Shown here: positions 9,455 to 16,871 of the stretch, in pieces | Layout: each line of letters begins with the position of its first letter | Numbering within the stretch: position 1 is the stretch's first letter | DNA from: PHAA01 sp964457945 | GTDB lineage: Bacteria; Bacillota; Syntrophomonadia; Syntrophomonadales; Syntrophomonadaceae | Assembly (NCBI GenBank): GCA_964457945.1 | Contig: CAYWFX010000001.1 | Coordinates: 186,001 to 250,000, forward strand | Length of the DNA: 64,000 nt | Direction: 5' to 3' | Position numbers and translations under genes: made by a program | The notes under the pieces: model-generated | What the model was told of the DNA's origin: nothing | Databases searched by the model: none | The model's input: only the letters and a program-made list of their open reading frames with translations

Positions 9455-9529
9455 TTTATATCCAATGTTTTTGGATATATTTATCATATTCAGTTATTCC
9501 TTTACTGTAGCTGATAGCTTATATAAATA

Positions 9530-9569
9530 TAAAAAACCCTTACACTCAGCTACTTAGCGAGAGTAAAGG
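9530..9569 (-). terminator. Rho-independent terminator after the glucosaminidase gene
   Basis: Minus-strand hairpin built from CCTT/AAGG, ACTC/GAGT and GCT/AGC pairs with small internal loops and an AAGT tip, followed by TTTTTT. It lies about 100 bases past the stop at 9670 and upstream of the che promoter, so it insulates the two transcripts. Confidence 0.65.
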
Positions 9570-9669
9570 CTAATTTTACTTACCTATTGTTTAAGGATTA
9601 GTATAAATACACAGAGATAGTAGATATTCCAGAATTTGATTTGACAGAATTAGGTTTTACGGCAACTGG

Positions 9670-11001
9670 TTATATTTTTTGCAAAGCCAAATCAACCTCA
9701 GGAAGAAATACCGTTCTAATTCTTTCGCCATAATTGCTTGAACTCGCATAATGACAAGTCGCTAGATCGTTAATAAGTGTCTGCATAGGAGCACCAGCCC
9801 TTGCATCAGCCAAAAGCTGCTTATAATTAGAGTGTTTTGTATATAAGCTGATCACATCTTGAGCAAATTCTTCTGGCGATCCATATTTTCTAAACCCTCC
9901 GGTATTGGAATCCTTAATTCCACCAAAGTTGTTATAATATTGGGCTAATGCCGATGTTCCGTACCCCGACTCTTCCGCCCACTGTGCCAGCAAGAAATTT
10001 ACCGGAAGGCCGGTTCCCTTATTTGTCGCTTCAGCATAGGGCTTCATTTGCAGGACAAAGGCTTGATGGTTAGATGGCACCGGAAGAAGCGTAGGATCTT
10101 TTTCGTTGGTAGGCGACGCAGTGATAGTGGAGCCTATTGCCGTTGAGCCCCATACCGGAGAAGCTAGCCAACCCGCTACCCAGGCTAACTGGCCCTGATA
10201 CATGACCTGATACCAACCGTCTTTTTCCGCTACATAGGCCACCCTGGTACCGTTGGGTGCCAATCCAACCAAATTCGATGATGTAGAAGGACCGCTGCGT
10301 ATATTCACATCAATAGCAGATATAGTAACGGCGGTTATCTTGTCTCCTGAGTTGGAAGGGCAATAAACATTTATTACCCGGTTTTCTCCGTCCCAAACCA
10401 TTTTACCGCCCAAGGCTTCTCCTACAAAGCGTAACGGGGCCAAGGTTTGTCCGTTCACAATTTGGGCAGGAACATCCAGACTTTGAACCTTGCCATTGAT
10501 GGTGGCAGTAGGTGATCCTATGGTTAAAGCGATGGTTGTAGCGGATTTGCTGGCGGTCACTGTGTGGCTGCTGTTATCCCAAGTTACGGTGGCGCCGAGA
10601 TTATCAAGGATTTCCCTTAATGGCACCAGGGTATACCCATTTACTGAGATAGGGTTTACGTAAAAAGTTGTCAAATTTCCGTTTATGTATATCTGTGGCG
10701 GTAATTGAACTGTTGATGTACTCAGGCTGGTTAAGTATTCAGCCACCCAACCGCTCACATTCCCCAAGGACATCTTTACCCAGCCATTGCGCCGCTCCAG
10801 AATATTAATGCTGGTATTTTTGCTCAAGCTATCAATGATACTATATGTAATACTTGGTCCTGATCGAACATAAACGCCATTACCATTGACTATTGCAGTT
10901 TCGGCGTTAGCCGTTAGGTTAATCGCTCCCAGCTCAAGCAGTAAAAATGCTACCAGCAGCATGAGCTTTTGCCGACTTTTAAACACATGTAAATATTTCA
11001 T
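9670..11001 (-). CDS. Secreted SH3b/stalk-domain endo-beta-N-acetylglucosaminidase
   Basis: Predicted peptidoglycan hydrolase outside the membrane (443 aa). Signal peptide about residues 1-34 (hydrophobic LMLLVAFLLLELGAI, cut near TANA). The order is an SH3b domain (VNGNGVYVRSGPS, GWVAEYL), a copper-amine-oxidase-N type stalk domain (LVPLREILDNLGATVTW and LAPLRFVGEALGGKMVW), a second SH3b (NIRSGPSTSSN, AWVAGWL) and a C-terminal GH73-type glucosaminidase with FLLAQWAEESGYGTS (likely catalytic Glu), YNNFGGIK and YASSSNYGERI. Start ATG 11001 follows AGGGAG; the upstream ATG 11022 lacks a site. It is probably for cell-wall turnover or separation. The same stalk domain recurs in the amidase at 39684-40745. 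Confidence 0.88.
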   Translation of the reverse strand: MKYLHVFKSRQKLMLLVAFLLLELGAINLTANAETAIVNGNGVYVRSGPSITYSIIDSLSKNTSINILERRNGWVKMSLGNVSGWVAEYLTSLSTSTVQLPPQIYINGNLTTFYVNPISVNGYTLVPLREILDNLGATVTWDNSSHTVTASKSATTIALTIGSPTATINGKVQSLDVPAQIVNGQTLAPLRFVGEALGGKMVWDGENRVINVYCPSNSGDKITAVTISAIDVNIRSGPSTSSNLVGLAPNGTRVAYVAEKDGWYQVMYQGQLAWVAGWLASPVWGSTAIGSTITASPTNEKDPTLLPVPSNHQAFVLQMKPYAEATNKGTGLPVNFLLAQWAEESGYGTSALAQYYNNFGGIKDSNTGGFRKYGSPEEFAQDVISLYTKHSNYKQLLADARAGAPMQTLINDLATCHYASSSNYGERIRTVFLPEVDLALQKI

Positions 11002-11300
11002 GATCTTCTCCCTTTCCTGCATTTAGAGAAGCTGTCGTTATATTATTTCAGATTTTCGACACTATTTTCTATAATCCTTCCGAGAAAAGCCAAAATATCA
11101 TAATCTAATAATGGCAAGTAACCTATTTGAAGATCTAGTAAGTATTTTTCCTAGGTTAGGAATTCTTTGATACCTACTTGTTGGTAAAGAAAGCAATTAC
11201 GTGATAGGATAAAGCGATAAATTAAACTATATTGCAAAACAATTTAAGTTTTAAAAAGAGTTGTACCTTCGTACGCTTATTAGTAAAAGAGGATTTCTTT

Positions 11301-12533
11301 ATGACAAACCTAGAAAAAGGTCTAAAGGTTGAAGGTGCGCAAACAATGGGAAAGTTCTCCTCCATCTGGACCAGCAACTTCACCTTGCTATGTTTAGCCA
11401 ACTTCGTATTGTTTATGAGCACTCAGATGCTCTTCCCCAGCGTACCAGGGTATATATTAAAAATTGGCGGCAACCAAATGGATATTGGATATGTGATGGG
11501 TGCCTATACCATTAGCGCCATGGTTATGCGTCCCTTTGCCGGCTGCTTAGTTGATAGCTATGGCCGAAAAAAGATTATGATTTTTGGCTTGGTTATGATG
11601 CTGGCCGCCTCTTTGCTTTACACACTAGCAGAGGACGTTTCATTAATGATGTTGATACGCAGCCTCCATGGTCTGGCCTTCGGTCTTGCAACCACAGCCA
11701 TTGGTACGATTGTGGCAGATAGTTTGCCCACTGCCCGTTTGGGTGAGGGCATGGGGTATTTCGGATTGACCTCTTCCCTCTCGATGGCTATAGCCCCTAT
11801 TGTCGGTTTTTATTTGGTGGGGAAATCCGGTTACCCGCTGTTGTTTCTTTCGGTAAGTCTGCTAACACTGCTGGCCTTTGGTTCTAGTTTGCTTGTTCGG
11901 GGCAGCAATGATTACTTCGGTGCTTCGGGTAGATCTTCCACAGGGATATGGGCCCAACTATTGGAGAAAAATGCCCTGCCTGCATCCGGGGTGATGTTTT
12001 TCCTAGCCGTCGTTTATGGTTCAGTGCTTTCTTTTATTTCTTTGTATGCTGCTGAACGTGGTATTGCCAATATCGGTTTGTTCTTTACAGCTATGGCCCT
12101 GGCCATGTTGGTCTCCCGGCCTATATCTGGTCGCTGGGCAGACAAAGGTGGCCTCAATAAGGTCTTACTCATTGGTCACCTGTCCATTCTTATTGGCATG
12201 GTGACTATTGGATTTTCCCACATCATCATGCACTTCCTATTAGCCGGTGCATTTATTGGACTTGGCTTTGGTTTTTGCCTTCCCACTTTACAGGCCCTGG
12301 CTGTGCGTGATGCGCCAGTCCATAGACGAGGTGCAGCCACCGGCACCTTCTTTGCCGCCTTTGACTTGGGAATAGGTTTAGGAACTATTCTCTGGGGCTA
12401 TGTGGCAGCGGCAACAAGCTATCAGATTATGTACTTTACTACTCTTCTTCCCGTAGCTCTGGCCGGAGCAATCTACTACAAATTTAGAGCTCCCGCTACG
12501 GTCAATGGTATATCTGAAGACCACTCCTATTGA
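11301..12533 (+). CDS. Major facilitator superfamily transporter (drug/H+ antiporter type)
   Basis: Integral membrane transporter of 410 aa with about 12 hydrophobic segments. The loop between helices 2 and 3 carries motif-A-like GCLVDSYGRKKIM, and a second half-repeat is seen at SRPISGRWADKGG. The start is ATG 11301, where AGAGGA lies 7 bases upstream; the frame itself opens 23 codons earlier without a site. It stands alone and rightward, with about 300 bases separating it from the divergent glucosaminidase gene. The substrate cannot be read from sequence; efflux of a small molecule is the default guess. Confidence 0.85.
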   Translation: MTNLEKGLKVEGAQTMGKFSSIWTSNFTLLCLANFVLFMSTQMLFPSVPGYILKIGGNQMDIGYVMGAYTISAMVMRPFAGCLVDSYGRKKIMIFGLVMMLAASLLYTLAEDVSLMMLIRSLHGLAFGLATTAIGTIVADSLPTARLGEGMGYFGLTSSLSMAIAPIVGFYLVGKSGYPLLFLSVSLLTLLAFGSSLLVRGSNDYFGASGRSSTGIWAQLLEKNALPASGVMFFLAVVYGSVLSFISLYAAERGIANIGLFFTAMALAMLVSRPISGRWADKGGLNKVLLIGHLSILIGMVTIGFSHIIMHFLLAGAFIGLGFGFCLPTLQALAVRDAPVHRRGAATGTFFAAFDLGIGLGTILWGYVAAATSYQIMYFTTLLPVALAGAIYYKFRAPATVNGISEDHSY

Positions 12534-12683
12534 TATATTTCAACTTATGGGTGGAGTAATCATACGGTTATAACTGCCATTGAAGCATGTATTTATAAAG
12601 TGATAATAAATAGTCTCCCACATGGTTAACGAGAAGTTGTTTTGGGTTAATTAAAATCATTGATTGAAGTATTATGTTTATTG

Positions 12684-13103
12684 TTATTTGACATCAAAGT
12701 TATCTGATTTAAAATTACTATAAAACCTTCCTTTATTGGCTGAGAATCTCAAAACACAATAATCGGGGTCGGTTACACCTAAAGGATAATACATTGAGTC
12801 ACCCTCATGCCATATCATTTCCTTAGAATCACTATCTTCAAGTACTTCCATAGTCCCCGTTAACATAACGCCCCTAAAAAAGCGTTTGTCGCAAAAGTAA
12901 ACGCTGGCCTTCGGGTTTTCTTTATATTGACTTACTCGCATAGATGAAGTATTGGTAGTAAAATAAAAATGCTTAATTCCCTCTCTTTTTCGTGGCGGTA
13001 ACATGGCTTTCATATTTGGAAATCCGTCACAATCAATGGAGCCAATAAAAGAAACATCAACTTTGTCAATTAAATTGCCTATCGTCTTCTCTGAATCTAT
13101 CAT
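12684..13103 (-). CDS. Pyridoxamine-5'-phosphate oxidase-family flavin-binding protein
   Basis: Small split-barrel protein of 139 aa, of the PNPOx-like/general-stress-protein-26 type that binds FMN or F420 and may reduce small electrophiles. Typical features are the N-terminal helix, SFIGSIDCDGFPNMKAM, HFYFTTNTSSMRVSQY, NPKASVYFCD and the C-terminal GRFYSN strand. AAGGAGG lies just before ATG 13103. It is followed upstream by an HxlR-type regulator gene in the same direction, a common pairing for electrophile- or redox-responsive modules. The substrate is unknown. Confidence 0.83.
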   Translation of the reverse strand: MIDSEKTIGNLIDKVDVSFIGSIDCDGFPNMKAMLPPRKREGIKHFYFTTNTSSMRVSQYKENPKASVYFCDKRFFRGVMLTGTMEVLEDSDSKEMIWHEGDSMYYPLGVTDPDYCVLRFSANKGRFYSNFKSDNFDVK

Positions 13104-13121
13104 TTTGATACCCTCCTTGTG

Positions 13122-13179
13122 AATTTACTACTAATGAACTTTGCATTGATTTTAACGTCTCAAAGCAAAGTAGTAAATT
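13122..13179 (-). promoter_or_regulatory. Promoter and inverted-repeat operator before the PPOX gene
   Basis: Minus-strand TTTACT (13172-13177), a 17-base spacer and TAAAAT (13149-13154) form a plausible sigma-A promoter. Perfect 11-base inverted arms AATTTACTACT (13122-13132) and AGTAGTAAATT (13169-13179) flank it, the distal one covering the -35. A second nested pair, ACTTTGC (13138-13144) and GCAAAGT (13165-13171), overlaps. TAGTA/TACTA half-sites resemble those of YodB/HypR-like HxlR regulators, so the neighbouring regulator is the likely ligand; that is inference. Confidence 0.55.
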
Positions 13180-13209
13180 ACACACTTTTTTGTGGGTATA
13201 ATGACTTAA

Positions 13210-13578
13210 TTAATCAATAAATCCTTTGGCCTTCAGTAAATCTTGCATTCCGTTTTCCTGCATAAGCTCAACGCCTATATGTTGCATAATGTTAATAGCC
13301 TCAAGCATTTTTTCCCCACGCTCCGTTAAAAAATATTCAACCTTTAGAGGATAACCGTCATATGTCTTTTTACCTATCATTCCAAAATCCAATAATTCTT
13401 TAAGCTGTTCTATAAGCATTTTTTGATTAATACCTTGTATATTCTTTTCCAGATTTGCAAGTGATGTGTTACCTAACCTTAACTGCCATAATATAATGGG
13501 TTTCCATTTGCCCTTAGTAATATCATGTGTAAGTTCCAATGGGCAGGTGTATTCTTCTCTTATTTTCAATGCGTTCAC
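13210..13578 (-). CDS. HxlR-family winged-helix transcriptional regulator
   Basis: DNA-binding protein of 122 aa. The winged-helix signature is clear: CPLELTHDITKGKWKPIIL, then LRLGNTSLANLEKNIQGI, QKMLIEQLKELLDFGMI and the wing YPLKVEYFLTERG. The Cys near residue 12 (EYTCPLE) is at the position used for redox or electrophile sensing in YodB/HypR/CatR-type members. It lies just upstream of the PPOX-family gene and probably represses it through the 13122-13179 inverted repeat. The start at 13578 is tentative: the bases before it (GAGGTGAAC) give a GAGGTG site with short spacing. Confidence 0.87.
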   Translation of the reverse strand: MNALKIREEYTCPLELTHDITKGKWKPIILWQLRLGNTSLANLEKNIQGINQKMLIEQLKELLDFGMIGKKTYDGYPLKVEYFLTERGEKMLEAINIMQHIGVELMQENGMQDLLKAKGFID

Positions 13579-13707
13579 CTCGTACCGGTTTATTCTAATT
13601 TTTTTAACAAACTTACACGCAACTTGATACCAGCTTCATGTTCTTCAAAGGACCTTGACGGATCTTGGGTATCATAATAAATTTGGAATATATGTATAAT
13701 TAGCAGT

Positions 13708-13791
13708 TTATTTATTTTCATTACAGTTTATACAATATCCCCTATGTACACAAATAATACCACCGCAATCTTTACAACTCCATTTGATAAA
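13708..13791 (-). pseudogene. Remnant of a DUF3795-type zinc-ribbon protein (C-terminal tail only)
   Basis: A 27-codon minus-strand stretch reads FIK then W-S-C-K-D-C-G-G and C-V-H-R-G-Y-C-x-N-C, ending in a stop at 13708. This C-x2-C ... H-x3-C-x2-C tail matches the end of DUF3795-type small cysteine-rich proteins. In-frame TAA at 13792-13794 and frame breaks upstream show the rest is gone. No start or ribosome site is attached. Confidence 0.5.
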
Positions 13792-13868
13792 TTAACAGCA
13801 GTTATAAAACCAAATCTATATTGCTTTCCACAATCGTTCTCAACAAATCATCTATCCTGGGAGGGTTA

Positions 13869-13961
13869 ATGAAACAAGGTATTTCCGCACGCTTTGTCGA
13901 AAACCTTGTCGGGAGGGATTATTTTGCTATTTGGATCACGAATCATGAAGAAAACCATTAA
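13869..13961 (+). CDS. Possible 30-residue ORF overlapping the next gene
   Basis: ATG 13869 follows TGGGAGGG at 3-4 bases and opens a 30-codon frame (begins MKQGISARFVENLVGRD). It runs across the start of the small HTH gene in another frame and stops at 13961. It may be a leader peptide coupling translation, a real small protein, or the original N-terminus of the HTH gene separated by a frameshift. No family is recognised. Confidence 0.3.
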   Translation: MKQGISARFVENLVGRDYFAIWITNHEENH

Positions 13962-14139
13962 AGAACTACGAAAAAATCAGAGCCTTACCGCAAAAGAACT
14001 GGCCTATAAGTTGAAAATAGATCCCTTGGACATATTGAAAATAGACAACCTTTACCTAAAAGATATACCGGAACCACTAAAATCCAAGCTTATACCTATT
14101 TTTAAGGGCGACTACATGGACAAAATTCCGTGGCTTTAA
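13924..14139 (+). CDS. Small helix-turn-helix protein
   Basis: A 71-residue basic protein with an XRE-like helix-turn-helix: TIKELRKNQSLTAKELAYKL followed by a recognition-like helix DPLDILKIDNL. The C-terminus ends in GDYMDKIPWL. I choose TTG 13924 because GGGAGGG sits 6 bases before it. ATG 13945 (MKKTIKEL) is an alternative but has a poor site. It stands alone between two leftward regions. No partner or target is evident. It is probably a DNA-binding protein, but that is inference from the helix pattern only. Confidence 0.6.
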   Translation: MLFGSRIMKKTIKELRKNQSLTAKELAYKLKIDPLDILKIDNLYLKDIPEPLKSKLIPIFKGDYMDKIPWL

Positions 14140-14289
14140 AGTATAAAGCTATATACCAAACGTCTTTGCAGAAAGACTCCATCTTGTAAAGCTGTCCGGT
14201 TGAAACTGTATGTAAATCGTATCATATAAATGAACTACTAAAGTTGAGATAAAAATGATTGAATATGCACTAGTTACAACTAATAATAT

Positions 14290-15273
14290 TTATGTGATGC
14301 TTAATTGTTTTAATTTGTATTGAAGTGTACGCCGAGAAATACCTAAGTAATCAGCAGTTTTCGTTCTACTACCTAAATTATCGCGTAGAGTCTCAATGAT
14401 AAGGGCTCGTTCCTGCAGTCTCTCATGTGGGATATCTTGAACCCTTCTATCAACATAATCAATTTTTGTAATTCTTTCATTGATATCTTCCAAAGTAATA
14501 ATCGAGTCAGTTGTCAGTGCAACCGCTCTCTCGATTACATTTTCCAATTCGCGAATGTTTCCCGGCCAATTATAAGCTTTTAGCACAGTCCACACTTCAT
14601 GCGAAACTGCATGACAGGATTTCATAAATTTTTTTTCATATTTATTCAAGAAGTGATTTACCAACACTTCAATATCTTCCTTATGGTCGCGTAAAGGTGG
14701 CACTGTAATACGAATAACATTTAATCGATAAAATAGATCTTCTCTGAATTTTTTCTGTTCAACCATATTTTCTAAATCATTGTTTCCAGCAGCAATAATT
14801 TTAGAATTTACTTCGTAGCATTTATTACTTCCTAGTCTTTCTGCTTTGCGTTCTTCGAGAACTGTCAGGAGTTTAGCCTGTAATTCGAAAGGAAGAGAAC
14901 ATATCTCATCTAATAAAATAGTCCCATATCCTGCCATTTCAAACTTCCCTGGTTTAGTAATTTGGGCACCAGTAAAAGCTCCTTTTTCATAACCAAACAA
15001 CTCACTTTCCATTAAACTAGCCGGTATTCCAGCACAATTGATATGAATAAATGGCTGATTTCTATTTTGACCACTATTGTGCAAATATTTTGCAAACAAG
15101 CTCTTACCTGTGCCAGTCTCACCACTTATCAGCACAGTTGTGTCCAAGTCTTTTACCTGGTTCAGTATGGACACCACCTTTAACATTTTAACGTTTTTAC
15201 CTATTACAATACCCAGCTCGTTTACCGAGTTATTACTTTGGCCTAGGAGTTTTTCAGTGCAAGCATAACTCAT
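14290..15273 (-). CDS. Short sigma-54 enhancer-binding activator (AAA+ and Fis domains only)
   Basis: ATP-driven activator of sigma-54 RNA polymerase, 327 aa. The AAA+ core has Walker A GETGTGKS, the sigma-54-contacting loop GAFTGA, Walker B GTILLDEI and the second-region FREDLFYRLNV with arginine finger region. A C-terminal Fis-type HTH reads TKTADYLGISRRTLQYKL. Only about 25 residues precede the core, so there is no receiver, PAS or GAF input domain, as in PspF. Activity is then likely set by abundance or by a partner. AAGGAGG lies 12 bases before ATG 15273. The gene follows marR by 76 bases, and an operator matching that of marR lies in the gap. The likely target is the sigma-54 promoter at 19413-19429. 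Confidence 0.93.
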   Translation of the reverse strand: MSYACTEKLLGQSNNSVNELGIVIGKNVKMLKVVSILNQVKDLDTTVLISGETGTGKSLFAKYLHNSGQNRNQPFIHINCAGIPASLMESELFGYEKGAFTGAQITKPGKFEMAGYGTILLDEICSLPFELQAKLLTVLEERKAERLGSNKCYEVNSKIIAAGNNDLENMVEQKKFREDLFYRLNVIRITVPPLRDHKEDIEVLVNHFLNKYEKKFMKSCHAVSHEVWTVLKAYNWPGNIRELENVIERAVALTTDSIITLEDINERITKIDYVDRRVQDIPHERLQERALIIETLRDNLGSRTKTADYLGISRRTLQYKLKQLSIT

Positions 15274-15314
15274 TTTAGTGATTAGCCTCCTTCCATTATC
15301 GTTTCCATACTAAT

Positions 15315-15328
15315 TAATAGTACGCTAA
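15315..15328 (-). promoter_or_regulatory. Operator before the sigma-54 activator gene, matching the marR operator
   Basis: The minus strand reads TTAGCGTACTATTA, 13 of 14 identical to TTAGCGTGCTATTA in the marR promoter (15807-15820). It sits in the spacer of a weak promoter (TTTACA with a TATTAA-like -10). The repeat of one motif in both places suggests MarR controls both genes. Confidence 0.5.
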
Positions 15329-15349
15329 TGATAAGTGTAAATTTTTTTG

Positions 15350-15766
15350 TCAATCAACGATCTTATCAAGTATTTCTAAAAAAAGTGCATACTCCCCGGC
15401 AGACAAACGATCTTTAATGCTTTCGTCAATCTGAGCTGCAGTTTCTAAAATTTCTGGACCGATCTCTCTGGCTTTATCTGTTGAACATATTAAAACTGAA
15501 CGGCGATCCTCGTTGTCTACTTGACGTCGAACAAGATCTTTTTTTTCCATGCGATCAATAACACCGCTAAGGGTGGAGCCTTCAATATTTACCAACCCTG
15601 CTAATTCCTTAAACTTTATGCATTCTTTGTCGAGAATTGCGCTCAAAACAAACAATTGAGTAGAAGTAATATCATGCTTTTGAAGGTTTTTATCGTAATA
15701 TCTATTTACCTTACGAATGGTTTTACCAAGACTAAAACAAATATATTGGGTTAATTCAAAATTCAT
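15350..15766 (-). CDS. MarR-family transcriptional regulator
   Basis: Winged-helix regulator of 138 aa. The family core is visible: TSTQLFVLSAILDKECIKFKEL, recognition helix region EGSTLSGVIDRMEKKDLV and the wing DRRSVLI. I use ATG 15766, preceded by AAGGGA; an ATG six codons upstream (15784) has no site. Its promoter carries a palindromic TAGC-GT-GCTA operator, consistent with autoregulation. The gene lies between an acetate-type transporter and the sigma-54 activator. The ligand is unknown; acyl-CoA or an aromatic acid would fit the context but is speculation. Confidence 0.9.
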   Translation of the reverse strand: MNFELTQYICFSLGKTIRKVNRYYDKNLQKHDITSTQLFVLSAILDKECIKFKELAGLVNIEGSTLSGVIDRMEKKDLVRRQVDNEDRRSVLICSTDKAREIGPEILETAAQIDESIKDRLSAGEYALFLEILDKIVD

Positions 15767-15802
15767 AAAACTAATTCCCTTCAAACATTATACCTACATT
15801 TA

Positions 15803-15831
15803 ATAATAATAGCACGCTAACAAATTGTCAA
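15803..15831 (-). promoter_or_regulatory. marR promoter with overlapping operator
   Basis: Minus-strand TTGACA (15826-15831), 17-base spacer and TATTAT (15803-15808), near consensus. The spacer contains TTAGCGTGCTATTA (15807-15820) with the palindrome TAGC-GT-GCTA, placed to block polymerase. It is the same motif as at 15315-15328. Confidence 0.68.
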
Positions 15832-15993
15832 CTAAGCGAATAGCATTGTTAAACTATCCCTCTTCTATAGTATGTCCACACCTGCGGTTGGGATATCCGG
15901 CAGCTGATGAAACACCAAAAAACCGTTTCCAAGCTTTTCAGCCCAAACGGCTTTGTCAACCAACATGGATTGTTTTTAGAATAATAATTTTTT

Positions 15994-16033
15994 TGTTAAA
16001 GTTCGGTAAATTGCATCTTACCGAACTTTAACA
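15994..16033. repeat. Perfect 16-base inverted repeat
   Basis: Arms TGTTAAAGTTCGGTAA (15994-16009) and its exact complement (16018-16033) enclose an 8-base loop. It lies 44 bases past the stop of the acetate-type transporter. On that gene's strand it is followed by A residues, not T, so it is not a standard terminator. On the plus strand the tail TTTGTAT is weak. It may protect the 3' end of the mRNA, bind a protein, or be a small mobile remnant. Confidence 0.6.
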
Positions 16034-16076
16034 TTTGTATGAGTTCTTAACCTGAGCAAATAACTCCTGATTCTCT

Positions 16077-16673
16077 CTATTTTATAATTGACGTACCAAC
16101 CGGGAGTACTGCTTTGCTGAAGGCAGTGTTAACCACAATTGCTGCTGACAAATAGATTGATAGTATGCCAGCAATCAGACATAAGTAAGCTGTCGGCAAA
16201 GCAAAAGCATGCGTCAATACTTTGAGATCCATAAAACCGATAAAGAACAGACCGACATCAAGTATCATTATTATCACGCCCAACACCATAGGAGACCCTT
16301 TAAGGAACGCTGGAGTCCATAGAGTAAGAAGCAGGGCCAGTACAAGAAATGCATAACCATCAATGGTTGCATCCAGAGGCCACTTATTGATGGCAGCAAA
16401 ATATTTGAAAATAAATGATATTCCACCAACCAACGCAAAGAAAGCCGAGAAAACGAGAAATGTATTGCCACCTGTTGTTGATCCTTCTTTGAGTTCAATA
16501 AGACCAACCGCTAATTGGACTACAAAGCCACCCAGCAACCAAATCCCGAGAAGTGGTAAAGCATTATGTCCAACCTTACCTCCAAACAATGCGTAGAAAC
16601 CAATTAACGCTAGTCCCAGTGCGGCAAAACCTCCGGCTGTGGGATTTGCCCATCCATGTGAATTTCCTGACAT
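16077..16673 (-). CDS. GPR1/FUN34/YaaH-family acetate/succinate transporter
   Basis: Six-helix inner-membrane protein of 198 aa of the acetate-uptake/channel family. It shows the family N-terminal ANPTAGGF (variant of NPAPLGL), GIWLLGGFVVQLAVGLIE, a central FFALVGGISF helix and the C-terminal VNTAFSKAVLPVG. Start ATG 16673 follows AGGAG at 9 bases. It lies downstream of a CoA-transferase gene (198-base gap) in the same direction. This supports a role in moving acetate produced or used by the CoA-transferase. Whether it imports or exports is not readable. A broken relative is present at 44955-45053. Confidence 0.88.
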   Translation of the reverse strand: MSGNSHGWANPTAGGFAALGLALIGFYALFGGKVGHNALPLLGIWLLGGFVVQLAVGLIELKEGSTTGGNTFLVFSAFFALVGGISFIFKYFAAINKWPLDATIDGYAFLVLALLLTLWTPAFLKGSPMVLGVIIMILDVGLFFIGFMDLKVLTHAFALPTAYLCLIAGILSIYLSAAIVVNTAFSKAVLPVGTSIIK

Positions 16674-16871
16674 TAACAAACACTCCTTCTTTCTAAATTA
16701 CAATCTTCTATATAAATAGCCGCTTTTCCGGTCTCTATCACCTCCAAGAAATGCCTTAATCTTCACCTGTTGCAGCATAGGGCTGGTGGGCATTAGAGGA
16801 CGAGACTATAATTCATCACGTTGCTCTACAGCTATCCCAGGCCAAAAGAAGATTCTAAAAACCTTTTATAT

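Noticed and set aside
16820..16860. TTGGCCTGGGATAGC on the minus strand as a sigma-54 promoter
   Set aside because: GG to GC distance is 9, not 10, and -12 lacks TTGC; no promoter called for the transporter.
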